A stretch of 54,365 nt of DNA, from contig JANQEV010000054.1 of NCBI GenBank assembly GCA_028278145.1, positions 1 through 54,365 on the forward strand. Reading direction: 5' to 3'. Shown piece after piece: positions 17,494 through 26,486 of the stretch. The notes under the pieces are model-generated. The model saw nothing but the letters and a program-made list of their open reading frames with translations, did not search any database and was not told where the DNA came from. This stretch comes from Chromatiales bacterium (GTDB lineage Bacteria > Pseudomonadota > Gammaproteobacteria > Chromatiales > Chromatiaceae). A program made the translations under genes and the position numbers. Each line of letters starts with the position of its first letter. Within the stretch, counting starts at the first letter, position 1.

Positions 17494-17763
17494 CTAGTCA
17501 TTATCAGGCCTGCTTTGGACTTCAACTTCATCGATACTGTGGAGTGATCCACCCAGATTGCTGATAGCCGTTTGAATGGCCTCAAAATCGATAGCGTCTC
17601 CCTCTACCACCACCTGCAGCGTTTCAGTGTTCTCATCCACCTCAAGGACCGTCAAACGTACATGGTAGTCGGGGCCGACTTCGGCGATGGTCTGGGAAAA
17701 CTCCAGTGCATTGGGATGATGTGGCTTGAGAACATCTAGCACAACCCGTTTAACAGAAATCAT
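17494..17763 (-). CDS. DUF211-family protein
   Basis: 89 residues with a ferredoxin-like beta-alpha-beta pattern: VKRVVLDVLKPHHPNALEF, then YHVRLTVLEVDENTETLQVVVEG, then AIQTAISNLGGSLHSIDEV. This is the DUF211 family, first noted in methanogenic archaea and of unknown function. It sits directly upstream of the VIT1/CCC1-like gene, and a regulatory or metal-sensing role for that transporter is a guess. GGTGA seven bases before the ATG supports the start. Confidence 0.85.
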   Translation of the reverse strand: MISVKRVVLDVLKPHHPNALEFSQTIAEVGPDYHVRLTVLEVDENTETLQVVVEGDAIDFEAIQTAISNLGGSLHSIDEVEVQSRPDND

Positions 17764-18141
17764 AGTCTTGTCACCTGACTGGTTATTGTTTAGTTTGCGT
17801 AGATAAGGATATAGCCGGCTTTGTTTTTTTTACAGTACTATCGATCATCAGGGCATACAACAAGCTAATTGCACGGCTTGATTCATTTTTTGACGGAGAG
17901 AAAAGGGATAGGAATTAGTTTTCAGCAGATGCAGCACTTTGTGCCATAAGCAGGCCCTCGAGACCACCCACTATAGTTCACCTTGGCGGGGTTTTTTAGC
18001 TTGTAATATGTCCGCTATGTGCTGATTTGCATCCAGTCTTAAACGGCCCCATGTGTGACAAGAATTGAGACTTTTTCAATTTGTGGCCAATGCCTGTGAT
18101 CTTCACTGGGGTATCAAAGAAATCTCTTGCTGAACTACCAC
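17764..18141. other. Gap without recognised genes
   Basis: 378 bases between the DUF211 gene and the first L,D-transpeptidase, both on the minus strand. It presumably carries the DUF211 promoter and the 3' end of the transpeptidase transcript. A T6 run at 17989-17994 follows a GC-rich stretch but I cannot form a convincing stem. Confidence 0.5.
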
Positions 18142-20277
18142 TTAAAAATCATTCAGGGGGTCAAACATACTGTTGCCTTGCCATTGGGTAGATCCATCTT
18201 CATCTTCATCCTCCTCATCCTCGTCATCGTCATCACCCACTTTGCGCGTGATAAATCCACCCTGTGGCTGATCACTTAGCACCGCAACAAACTCGGTGCG
18301 ATAGTTGGTCTCCTCGCTCAGGGGTTCATCAGAGATGATGATTGAAGATCGCGGCAAAGCCGTCGGTTCGATGCGATCAAGCACATGCTGCGGGATAGTA
18401 ACGCGGTCAAGTGCACTTCTGGCACTATCCCCGCCATTTATTGTGACCACGGTCCAGTGCAGGCCCACATTGTTACGCTCCATCGCAGTGAACACATGGG
18501 TGCCGATTGGCAGGTAGGGATCGCGGATAGTGATGGGGACCTCGATACTCGAATCGAACACCTCACCGCCTCCGTCACGAGCCGGTTTATGGGTGTTGCG
18601 CCGTACGTAAAGTTTCTGTGTCGCAAGGCTGATGTAGACGGATACCGGCTCAAGTGCAAGCTTGGCCTCATATGCAGCCTTGGCAGTCTCAGTCTTCCTG
18701 ATCCTGGCCGCCTTGTAAGCATCCTTTGCTACAGCAGCGGTAACGACCTTTGCGTTCAAGTCTGATTTTGCAGTATCCACCTGTAGTGCCAGTTTTTCTG
18801 CTTTGGTGGAGGCCTTGAGATGTCGCTCTTCAGCCCGCACCTTGGCTTTTTCCGCATCTGACAGCGTCTTGTCGGCGCGTCTGAGCCGGGTCTCGGCTTT
18901 CTTCTTGCGGCTTTTCAGTTTACGCAGCGATGCCTCCCGGTTCTTTGCCGCCTTGAAAGCTTCCTTTGCAGAAGCGGCGGCAGCTACCTTGACCTCCAGG
19001 TCCGGTTTCGTAGTATTGACCTGCTCTATCAGTTCGTTGGCTTTGTCTGCGGCCTTTCGTTGCTGCTTATCAGCCCGCCATCTGGCTTTAGCTGCAGCAG
19101 ACAGTGCCTTGTTGGCCTGTTTGAGCTCGGCATCGGCCGACTTCTTGCGCTTTTCCAATTTGCGCAGTGATACCTTCGATAAGGTTGTGCCAAATTGTAT
19201 TGCCAGTTCATTGACTTTTTCTGTGGCCTTTCGTTGTCGCTTCCCGGCGCGCATCCAGGTTTTATCTGTAGCGGAAAGTGCTTTGTCTGCCCGTCTGAGT
19301 TGGACCTCAGCACTCTTCTTACGCTTTTCCAGCTTACGAAGAGAGGCCTTTAGCGATGCTGCCTCGGCCACAGCAGTTTTCATGATTTTCTGAGCTTCAC
19401 TACTCGGTTGAGAGGCGTCATTGACTGAACTTGCTGTCTCAAATTGTGTTATCAACTCTTTGGCTTTGTCTGCAGCCTTTCGTTGCTGCTTCTCGGCTCG
19501 TGCCTGGGCTTTATCTGCAGCAGTGAGATTCTTGTTGGCACGTCTGAATTGGTAATCAGCTCTCTTCTTCTGCCTATTCAGCTTATACAACGACCTTTTC
19601 TGTGATCTTACCTTGCGCGCCATTGATCTAGAGGTCTTCTTGGCAATCTTGGTCGCCTTTTTTATCAAAGCGGCCTCATGCACAAGGATCTCAGCTCGCC
19701 CCGGAGCTGCTGCAACGGCCTCGGCATTCGGCGTGAGCAGAGTTGGATGGGAAAACTCGATTGGAACAGCATCGTACGGAGAGATGATCACCCTCATCCC
19801 GATCCTGGTCTTGCCAAATATATCTCTCGCAAAACCGTAAGGCATTCGCACACAACCGTGCGAGGCTGGATATCCAGGCAGTGGACCACCGTGGAGCGCG
19901 ATACCATTCCAGGTGATGCGATGCATGTTTGGCATTTCCGCATCGTCATACATATTGGAGCGGTGCTGCTTCTTTTTCTCTACCACAGCGAACACACCAG
20001 CCGGGGTCTCACGCCCATAGGTACCGGTGGACACTGGCGCATGCTGGGTCATACCGTCAGCATCGTATAACTTAACCTGTTGTGACTCGATGGACACGAT
20101 CGCCATGATCGGCTCACCTGCTGCCGTCTCATGAAGGGATGGTGCCTGGTGCGCTTGCGTCGTCGAAGCCTCGACCATCATTGTGCTCGATGCGGCCGCC
20201 ACCATTAACATCAGGACGGGGAATTTACAGCGCTCCATTACCACTTTTAGCTGTACCATGAGTAATCGGTTTACCAC
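18142..20277 (-). CDS. L,D-transpeptidase with four coiled-coil repeats
   Basis: 711 residues in the drawn frame (GTG start; the ATG at Met7 or Met14 is as likely). Order: signal peptide (about 14-37), a YkuD catalytic domain at about 55-170 with HGGPLPGYPASHGCVRMP (His129, His140, Cys142, Arg144), an Ala/Lys-rich helical region of four repeats (228-528), then a second domain (545-690) and an acidic tail (DDDDEDEEDEDED). YkuD enzymes make 3-3 crosslinks in peptidoglycan or attach proteins to it. The second domain has VYISLATQKLYVRR and PIGTHVFTAMERN, which look like a YkuD fold without the SHGC motif, as in some long L,D-transpeptidases of alphaproteobacteria. It is a paralogue of the next gene and lies 257 bp downstream of it. 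Confidence 0.88.
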   Translation of the reverse strand: MVNRLLMVQLKVVMERCKFPVLMLMVAAASSTMMVEASTTQAHQAPSLHETAAGEPIMAIVSIESQQVKLYDADGMTQHAPVSTGTYGRETPAGVFAVVEKKKQHRSNMYDDAEMPNMHRITWNGIALHGGPLPGYPASHGCVRMPYGFARDIFGKTRIGMRVIISPYDAVPIEFSHPTLLTPNAEAVAAAPGRAEILVHEAALIKKATKIAKKTSRSMARKVRSQKRSLYKLNRQKKRADYQFRRANKNLTAADKAQARAEKQQRKAADKAKELITQFETASSVNDASQPSSEAQKIMKTAVAEAASLKASLRKLEKRKKSAEVQLRRADKALSATDKTWMRAGKRQRKATEKVNELAIQFGTTLSKVSLRKLEKRKKSADAELKQANKALSAAAKARWRADKQQRKAADKANELIEQVNTTKPDLEVKVAAAASAKEAFKAAKNREASLRKLKSRKKKAETRLRRADKTLSDAEKAKVRAEERHLKASTKAEKLALQVDTAKSDLNAKVVTAAVAKDAYKAARIRKTETAKAAYEAKLALEPVSVYISLATQKLYVRRNTHKPARDGGGEVFDSSIEVPITIRDPYLPIGTHVFTAMERNNVGLHWTVVTINGGDSARSALDRVTIPQHVLDRIEPTALPRSSIIISDEPLSEETNYRTEFVAVLSDQPQGGFITRKVGDDDDEDEEDEDEDGSTQWQGNSMFDPLNDF
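18694..19596 (-). repeat. Four protein-level coiled-coil repeats in the shorter L,D-transpeptidase
   Basis: Residues 228-528 hold four copies of a helical unit built around SLRKLEKRKKSAExxLRRADKAL and QRKAADKAxEL. Lengths are about 83, 58, 80 and 80 residues; the second lacks most of its C-terminal part. They are homologous to the 20 repeats of the neighbouring paralogue. Confidence 0.85.
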
Positions 20278-20534
20278 AACATATCATTCATGAGTTAAAT
20301 ACCTGTCATCAGGTGTTTCAGGCACTTCCAGTGTAGACCATATCATACCTAACAGCCCATTAATGATCATTTAGCATGCATGCGGCCACCACATTGACAT
20401 CCACAAAACCTGGAATGAAGTACGATCAGATGTATTCAATTGCATTGTGTTTTATTACAACCGAAAGCACAGTAACTACAATGATGCTGAGCATTCTCCA
20501 ATAGAGTTAAGTACAACAGTATGTTGAAAAGCTG

Positions 20535-23500
20535 TCAGAGGTCGATTTCAAACAAACTATTGCTTGGCCCTGGAGTGGGTTCATCTCTATTTACCACAAC
20601 ACTGCCCCTGGCTCTTTCCGCCTTACGCGTTAGAAATCCTCCATGTGGCTGATGTTTAAGAACTGTTACAAACTCGGTGCGATAGTTGGTCTCCTCACTC
20701 AGTGGCTCATCGGAGATGATGATTGAGGATCGTGGTAAAGCTGCTGGTGCGATGCGATTGAGAACATCCTGAGGGATGGTAATGCGGTCGAGTGCACCCC
20801 TTGCATCTTCCACGTTATTAATGGTGACCGCTGTCCAGCGCATACCCATACCATTGTGCTCCATCGCCGTAAACACGTGTGTGCCAATTGGCTTGTTTGG
20901 ATTTCGAATGCTAACCGGAACCTCTATACTTGTGTCAAACACCACGCCACCACCGTCAGGAGCCGGCTCATTTGTATTCCGCCGCACGTAAAGTTTCTGT
21001 GTCCTGCGGCTGATGTACACGGATACCGGCTCAAGGGTGAGCTTCGCCTCAAATGCAGACTTGGCGGTCATGGCCTTCCTGCTCTTGGCCGTCTTGATAG
21101 CATCCTTTGCTGCGGCTGCAGCAACGACCATCGCCTTCAGGTTTGATTTGGCGCTATCGAGCTGCGCCGCCTGTTCTTTGGCCTTGTCAGCAGCCCTTCT
21201 CTGTACCTCCTGAGCTTGCAGCTGATCTTGATTCGCAGCGGAAAGTGCTTTGTGGGCGAGTTTGAGTTTTTCCTCGGCAGAATCTTTGAGACGCTCCAGC
21301 TTTAGCAGCGGTGCCATCTTGTTCTTAGGAACCTTGACAGCAGTAACTGCTGCTAGTTGTGCCTTCAGGTCTGATTTTGCTATATCGAACTGCGCTGTTA
21401 GTTCTCTGGCCTTATCAGCAGCCTTTCGCTGCCCATCCTCAGCGCGCCTCTTCATCTTATTCGCGGCAGCAAGTACTTTATTCGCACGCATGAGTTTAGC
21501 CTCTGCTGTATCCTTGCGGCTTTCCATCTTGTGTAGAGACGCCCTACTTTCCTTGACCGCTTTGACAGCAGCAATGGTTGCAATCTTCAGGTTTACGTTT
21601 GTTTTTGCTGTTTCGAGCTCTGCAATCTGTTCATTGGCCTTGTCAGCGGCATTTCGTTGCTCCTCATGAGCCTGAACCTTAGCCTGATCCGCAGCGGAAA
21701 GTTCCTCTTTGGCCTGTTTGAGGTTAGCTTCGGCTATCTTCTTGCGGTTTTTCAGCTTACGCAGCGACAGGTTCGTGACATTGGCCGCCTCGACGGCGTC
21801 ATTTGCAACAGCAGCGGCGGCGACCTTCACCTTAAGATCTGATTGGGCGGTTTCGATCTGCACTGTCAGTGCTTCTACCTTATCGGTAGCCTTGCGCAGC
21901 ACAGCCTCAGCCTGCATTTTGGTTTTATTTGCAGCAGATAGCAGTTTTTCGGCATCTATGAGTTTAGCTTCGACCGTCTCATTGTGGCTTTCCAGCTTGC
22001 GCAGAGACGTCCTCCTGACCTTTACTGCATTGACAGCAGCAGCGGCCGCGATCTTCAGGTTCACATTTGATTTGGCCGTTTCGAGCTGCACCGTACTTTG
22101 TTTGACCTTTTGAGTGGCCTTCTTAAGCTCCTTCCCTGCCCGTACCATGGCTTTATCCGCAGCCTGGAGTGTCTTGCTGGCACGTCTAAGTTTGGCATCA
22201 GCTGCCTTCTTACGGCTTTCCAGCTTACGCAGCGGCACCTCTGTGATCTTGGCCGCCTTTACAGCCTCTTTTGCAGCATCCGCGGCAGCAATTTTCACCT
22301 TCAGATCTGATATGGCGTTATCAAGTTGTTCCGTTGTTTCTTTTGCCTTATCAACAGCCTTACGCTGCCCCTCCTCTGCCTGCGCCTTGGCTTTATTCGC
22401 AGCCTGGAGTGTCTTGCTGGCACGTCTAAGTTTGGCCTCAGCTACCTCCTTATAGGCTTCCATCTTGCGCAGCGATGCCTTCCTGGACTTGACCTCCTTG
22501 ACGGCAGAAGCGGCTATAATCTTCAGGTTCAACTCCGTTGTTGCGGTTTTGAGCCGCACCATCCTCTCTTTAACCTTGTCAGCGGCCTTCTGCAACTTAA
22601 CCTCATTCCTCACTTTGGTTTTGTTTACAGCGGAGAGCGCCTTTTCAGCGCGTCTGAGTTTGGCCTCGACTATCTTGTTGCGACTCTCTTGCTTCTTTCT
22701 TATCTTGGCCGACTTCACAATATCCTTTGTAGCAGCATCGGCAGCAAGCGTCAGCGCATCTGATTTTGCGGTTTCAAGCTGGCTCGCCAGTTCTTTGGCC
22801 TTGTCAGCGGCCTTTCTATGTGCTTTTTCAGCGCGCATCAAGGATTCATCCGCAGCCAATAACGCCTTGTCAGCGCTTCTAAGTTTATCCTCGGCTATCT
22901 TCTTGCGTTTTTTCAGCTTATTCAGCGGCACCTTGGTGATCTTGGCCGCCTCTACCACGTTCTTTGCCTTCGTAGCAGCAGCAACCTTCGCCTTCAGGTC
23001 TGATATGGCACTCTCGATCTGCATGGCCAGTTCTTTATCTCTGTCAGCAGCCATGCGCTGCCCTTCTTCAGCCTGCACCTTGGCTTCATCCGCAGCCAAG
23101 AGCGCCTTGTCGGCACCTCTGAGTTTGGCATCGGCTGTCTCCTTGTGGCCTTCCAGCTTTCGCAGCGACGCATTCCTGATCTTGACTTCCTTGTCAGCAG
23201 CAGCGGCTGTTATCTTCAGATTCAAGTCTGATTTTGCGGTTTCGAACTGCAGCGTCCTCTCTTTGATTTTGGTAGCGGCCTTCTGCTGCTCCTCCTCAGC
23301 TTCCATCTTGGTTTTATTTGCGGTGGAGAGCGCCTTATCAGCGCGTCTTAGTTTGACCTCAGCTGTCTTCTTGCTGCTTTTCAGTTTATGTAGCGGCACC
23401 TTGGTGATGTTGGCCGCCTTTACAGCATCCTTTGCAGCAGTAGCAGCAGCTATCTTCAATTTCAGATCTGATCTGGCTGACTCGAGCTGCACCTTGCTTT

Positions 23501-26441
23501 CTTTGACATTGTCAGCTGCCTTACGCTGCTTCTCCTCCGCCTGGTCCTTTGCTTCATCCGCAGCCAAGAGCGCATTGTCAGCATCCACAAGTTTGGCCTT
23601 GGCTGTCTCCTTATGTCCTTCCAGCTTGCGCAGTGACTCCTTCCCGGTCTCGACCTCCTTGTCAGCAGCAAGGGCTGCGATCTTCAGATTCAAGTCTGAT
23701 ATAGCGGTCTCGAGCAGCGCCGCCCGTCCAATGACGTTGTCCACGGCCTCTCTCTCCGCCTCATCAGCCTGCATCTTGGTTTGATTTACAGCAGAGAGTA
23801 CCTTGTCTACGCGGCTGTATTCAGACTCGGCTATCTTCTTGCGACTTTTCAGCTTACTAAGCGGCACCTTGGTGATGTTGGCTGCCTTTTCAGCATCCTT
23901 TGCAGCGGTAGCAGCAGCAATCTTCAGGCTCAGGTCTGATTTAGCGGCTTCGAGCTGCTGTATCCGTTCTTTGGCTCTGTCGGCGGCCTGTCTCTGCTCT
24001 TCTTCAGCCCGCACCTTGGCTTCATCTGCATCCAATAGCGCCTTGTTGGCACGTCTGAGGCTGGTCTGAGCCATCATCTTGCTGCTATTCAGCTTGGGTA
24101 GCGACACCTCTATGATCTTTGCCGCCTTTTCAGCGTCCTTTGCAGCGGTAGCGGCAGCGCGCTTCACCTTCAAGTCTGATTTTGCAATCTCGAGCTGCAC
24201 CGTCTCTTCTTTGACTCTGTCAGCGGCCTGTCTCTGCCCTTCTTCAGCCCGTAACTTGGCCTCATATGCAGCCAACAGCGCCTTATCGGCGCGTCTGAGT
24301 TTATCCTCAGCTATATTGTTATGTCTTTCTAGCTCGGTGAGTGATGCCTTACTGATCTTGAGCGCCTTGACGGCATCAGCGGCAGCGATCTTCAGGCTCA
24401 AATCTGATTTAGCAGTTCCGAGCTGCAGCGTCCGTTCTATGGCTCTGTCTGCAGCCTTGCGCTGCACACCTTCAGCCCGCACCTTGGCTTTATCTGCTGC
24501 CAAGAGCGCCTTGTGGGCACGTTTGAGTTTGTCTTCGGCCTTCTGCTTGCGGTTTTTCAGCTTGTGGAGCGGCACCTTTGTGATCTTGGCTGACTTTACA
24601 GCGTTCTTTGCAGTGGTAGCGGCTGCAGTCTTCAGATTCAAGTCTGATTTGGCGGTTTTAATTTGCATCACCAGTTCTTCAGCCTTGTCAGCGGCCTTTC
24701 TCTGTACCTCCTCAGCCCGCACCTTGGTTTTACCCGCAGCCAAGAGTGCCTTGTTGGCGCGTCTGAGTTTGGCCTCGGCTATCGTCTTGCGCCTTTCCAG
24801 CTTACGTAGCGACACCTTCCTACTCTTTACTGCCTTGGCAGCATTCTTTACATTCGCTGCAGAAGTGACCATCTCCTTCAAGTCTGATTTTGCGGTTTCG
24901 ATCTGTATCGCCAGTTCTTCGGCGCTGTCTGCAGCCTTCTGCTGCACACCTTCAGCCCGCACCTTGGCTTTATCCGCAGCCGAGAGCGCCTTGTCGGCAC
25001 GGCTGAGTTTGGCATCGGATATCTTCTTGCGCTTGTCCAGCTTGCGCAGCGATGCCTTGCTGATCTTGACCGCCTTGACGGCAGCAGCGGCTGCGATCTT
25101 CAGGTTCACATTTGATTTTGCGATTTCCAGCTGCACCTTCTGTTTTTTGGCTCTGTCAGCAGCCTTTCGCTGTCGCTCCTCAGCCTGGGTCTTGGCTTTA
25201 TCCGCAGCCAAGAGCGCCTTGTCGGCACCTCTGAGTTTGGACTCGGCAATCTTCTTGCGTCTTTCCAGCTTATGGAGTGGCACCTTCCCGATCTTGGCCG
25301 CCTTAACAGCATCTTTTGCAGCAGCAGCTGCAGCGACCTCCACCTTGAGATCTGATTTGGCAGTCTCAAGCTGCATTGCCTGCTCTTTGGCTATGTCAGC
25401 TGCCTTTCGCTGCCCCTCGCCGGCCAGTACCCAGGTTTGATCCGCAGCCAAGAGCACCTCGTTGGCGCGACTGAGTTTGTCCTCAGCTAACTCCTTGTGT
25501 CCTTCCTGCTTGGACAGCGAGGCCTTGCTGCTCTTGACCGCCCTGTCAGTAGCAGTGGCAACGAGATTCACCTTCAAGTCTAAGATGGTGGTATCAAGCT
25601 GCATCACCTGTTCATTGAACTTGTCAGCGGCCTTTCGCTGCCCCTCTTCAGCCTGCATCAAGGCTTCATCCGCAGCCAATAGCGCCTTGTCAGCGAGTCT
25701 GAGCTTAGCTTGGGATTTCTTATTGAGGCCTTTGAGTTTGGGCAGTGACGCCTTCAATAATCTTGCCTCGCGCGCTAATGATTTAGCTGTTCTCTTTGCC
25801 ACCACGACCGCCTCGGCGGCCTCTCCAGCCTCTTGTGCAAGGGTATCAGCCCGTTTCGGAGCAGCCGCGACGACATCGGCATTGGGCGAGAACAGCACCG
25901 GGTGGGAAAACTCAATGGGGGTTGCATCGTTCGGCGAGATGATTACCCGCATCCCGATTCGTGTCTTGTCGAACAAGCTCCCTGCAAAGTCATATGGCAT
26001 TCGCACACAGCCGTGCGAGGCCGGATATCCGGGCAGCGGGCCGCCGTGCAGTGCGATTCCATTCCAGGTGATGCGATGCATGTTTGGCATTTCCGCATCG
26101 TCATACATGTTGGAGCGGTGCTCTTTGTTCTTCTCTAGGACCGCGAATATACCAGCCGGCGTTTCACGCCCCTCAGTACCGGTCGACACAGGAGCTTGCA
26201 TTATACTGCCGTCAGCATCGTATAACTTGATCTGCTGGGACTTGATCGACACGATCGCCATGATCGGTTCACCGGACTCAAGCGTATCCGTCTCTTTGGG
26301 GGATGAAGTGTGGTGCGCTTGCGTCGTTGCAGCATCGACCGTCAGCGTGCTAAATGCGGCCGCCACCATTAACATCAGGATGGGGAATTTGCAGCGATCC
26401 ATTACCACTTTGATTTGAGCCATCATTAATCGGGTTGCCAA
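20535..26441 (-). CDS. Giant L,D-transpeptidase with 20 coiled-coil repeats (1,968 aa)
   Basis: Same plan as the paralogue downstream but almost three times as long. The frame opens with TTG at 26441; in-frame ATGs at 26426 and 26423 are as likely. Order: signal peptide (about 14-37), YkuD domain (about 60-175) with HGGPLPGYPASHGCVRMP (His132, His143, Cys145, Arg147), 20 tandem helical repeats (231-1789), then a C-terminal domain of 179 residues with VYISRRTQKLYVRR, PIGTHVFTAMEHN and SSIIISDEPLSEETNYRTEF. This last domain resembles a YkuD fold without catalytic Cys. The repeats are Ala/Lys/Glu-rich, have almost no aromatic residues, and should form long charged helices in the periplasm. The enzyme probably crosslinks or anchors to peptidoglycan; the repeat arm as a spacer is inference. 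No frameshift or stop interrupts the 5.9-kb frame, which argues for selection to keep it. Confidence 0.9.
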   Translation of the reverse strand: MATRLMMAQIKVVMDRCKFPILMLMVAAAFSTLTVDAATTQAHHTSSPKETDTLESGEPIMAIVSIKSQQIKLYDADGSIMQAPVSTGTEGRETPAGIFAVLEKNKEHRSNMYDDAEMPNMHRITWNGIALHGGPLPGYPASHGCVRMPYDFAGSLFDKTRIGMRVIISPNDATPIEFSHPVLFSPNADVVAAAPKRADTLAQEAGEAAEAVVVAKRTAKSLAREARLLKASLPKLKGLNKKSQAKLRLADKALLAADEALMQAEEGQRKAADKFNEQVMQLDTTILDLKVNLVATATDRAVKSSKASLSKQEGHKELAEDKLSRANEVLLAADQTWVLAGEGQRKAADIAKEQAMQLETAKSDLKVEVAAAAAAKDAVKAAKIGKVPLHKLERRKKIAESKLRGADKALLAADKAKTQAEERQRKAADRAKKQKVQLEIAKSNVNLKIAAAAAVKAVKISKASLRKLDKRKKISDAKLSRADKALSAADKAKVRAEGVQQKAADSAEELAIQIETAKSDLKEMVTSAANVKNAAKAVKSRKVSLRKLERRKTIAEAKLRRANKALLAAGKTKVRAEEVQRKAADKAEELVMQIKTAKSDLNLKTAAATTAKNAVKSAKITKVPLHKLKNRKQKAEDKLKRAHKALLAADKAKVRAEGVQRKAADRAIERTLQLGTAKSDLSLKIAAADAVKALKISKASLTELERHNNIAEDKLRRADKALLAAYEAKLRAEEGQRQAADRVKEETVQLEIAKSDLKVKRAAATAAKDAEKAAKIIEVSLPKLNSSKMMAQTSLRRANKALLDADEAKVRAEEEQRQAADRAKERIQQLEAAKSDLSLKIAAATAAKDAEKAANITKVPLSKLKSRKKIAESEYSRVDKVLSAVNQTKMQADEAEREAVDNVIGRAALLETAISDLNLKIAALAADKEVETGKESLRKLEGHKETAKAKLVDADNALLAADEAKDQAEEKQRKAADNVKESKVQLESARSDLKLKIAAATAAKDAVKAANITKVPLHKLKSSKKTAEVKLRRADKALSTANKTKMEAEEEQQKAATKIKERTLQFETAKSDLNLKITAAAADKEVKIRNASLRKLEGHKETADAKLRGADKALLAADEAKVQAEEGQRMAADRDKELAMQIESAISDLKAKVAAATKAKNVVEAAKITKVPLNKLKKRKKIAEDKLRSADKALLAADESLMRAEKAHRKAADKAKELASQLETAKSDALTLAADAATKDIVKSAKIRKKQESRNKIVEAKLRRAEKALSAVNKTKVRNEVKLQKAADKVKERMVRLKTATTELNLKIIAASAVKEVKSRKASLRKMEAYKEVAEAKLRRASKTLQAANKAKAQAEEGQRKAVDKAKETTEQLDNAISDLKVKIAAADAAKEAVKAAKITEVPLRKLESRKKAADAKLRRASKTLQAADKAMVRAGKELKKATQKVKQSTVQLETAKSNVNLKIAAAAAVNAVKVRRTSLRKLESHNETVEAKLIDAEKLLSAANKTKMQAEAVLRKATDKVEALTVQIETAQSDLKVKVAAAAVANDAVEAANVTNLSLRKLKNRKKIAEANLKQAKEELSAADQAKVQAHEEQRNAADKANEQIAELETAKTNVNLKIATIAAVKAVKESRASLHKMESRKDTAEAKLMRANKVLAAANKMKRRAEDGQRKAADKARELTAQFDIAKSDLKAQLAAVTAVKVPKNKMAPLLKLERLKDSAEEKLKLAHKALSAANQDQLQAQEVQRRAADKAKEQAAQLDSAKSNLKAMVVAAAAAKDAIKTAKSRKAMTAKSAFEAKLTLEPVSVYISRRTQKLYVRRNTNEPAPDGGGVVFDTSIEVPVSIRNPNKPIGTHVFTAMEHNGMGMRWTAVTINNVEDARGALDRITIPQDVLNRIAPAALPRSSIIISDEPLSEETNYRTEFVTVLKHQPHGGFLTRKAERARGSVVVNRDEPTPGPSNSLFEIDL
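21075..25751 (-). repeat. 20 tandem repeats of 76 or 80 codons with higher-order structure
   Basis: By hand alignment the units are 76, 80, 76, 80, 80, 76, 80, 80, 76, 80, 76, 80, 79, 72, 80, 76, 80, 76, 76 and 80 residues (sum 1,559). The consensus runs xxLRKLExRKKIAEAKLRRA, DKALLAADKAKVRAEEGQRK, AADKAKExxxQLETAKSDLK, and ends in an Ala-rich stretch. Short units begin mostly with VPL and end in AVKISK-like tails; long units begin with ASL or VSL and end in DAVKAAKITK. Units 3-5 and 6-8 (23868-25283) form two 236-residue triplets; later units go mostly in pairs. Confidence 0.85.
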
Positions 26442-26452
26442 TACTTAATTTA

Positions 26453-26486
26453 CTGTATCTTTAATCTGTATCTTTATCTGTATCTA
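26453..26486. repeat. Triple CTGTATCT repeat upstream of the giant gene
   Basis: CTGTATCT occurs at 26453, 26466 and 26478 (spacing 13 and 12 bp) with TTTAAT or TTTAT between. On the minus strand this is AGATACAG three times, 12-45 bases before the TTG start of the giant transpeptidase. It may be an operator or part of the 5' leader. Confidence 0.4.

Noticed and set aside
17980-17996. Possible terminator ending in T6 after the transpeptidase/DUF211 gap
   Set aside because: No stem of acceptable length could be formed next to it.
20377-20402. Intergenic ATGCGGCCACCACATTGACATC resembling the signal-peptide coding region of the two transpeptidases (similar bases at 20192-20220 and 26355-26380)
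   Set aside because: Similarity covers only about 20 bases with gaps, so it may be chance and not the remnant of a third paralogue.
22465-23784. Long open frames on the plus strand opposite the giant gene (also 24079-25440, 25462-26418, 18803-19393)
   Set aside because: They are mirror images of the repeat codons (Ala/Leu/Ser-rich antisense reading) and have no start signals; the minus-strand frame has clear domains.
21075-25751. Regular repeats as a possible CRISPR array
   Set aside because: Units are 228-240 bp, coding and diverged, with no constant repeat and unique spacers.
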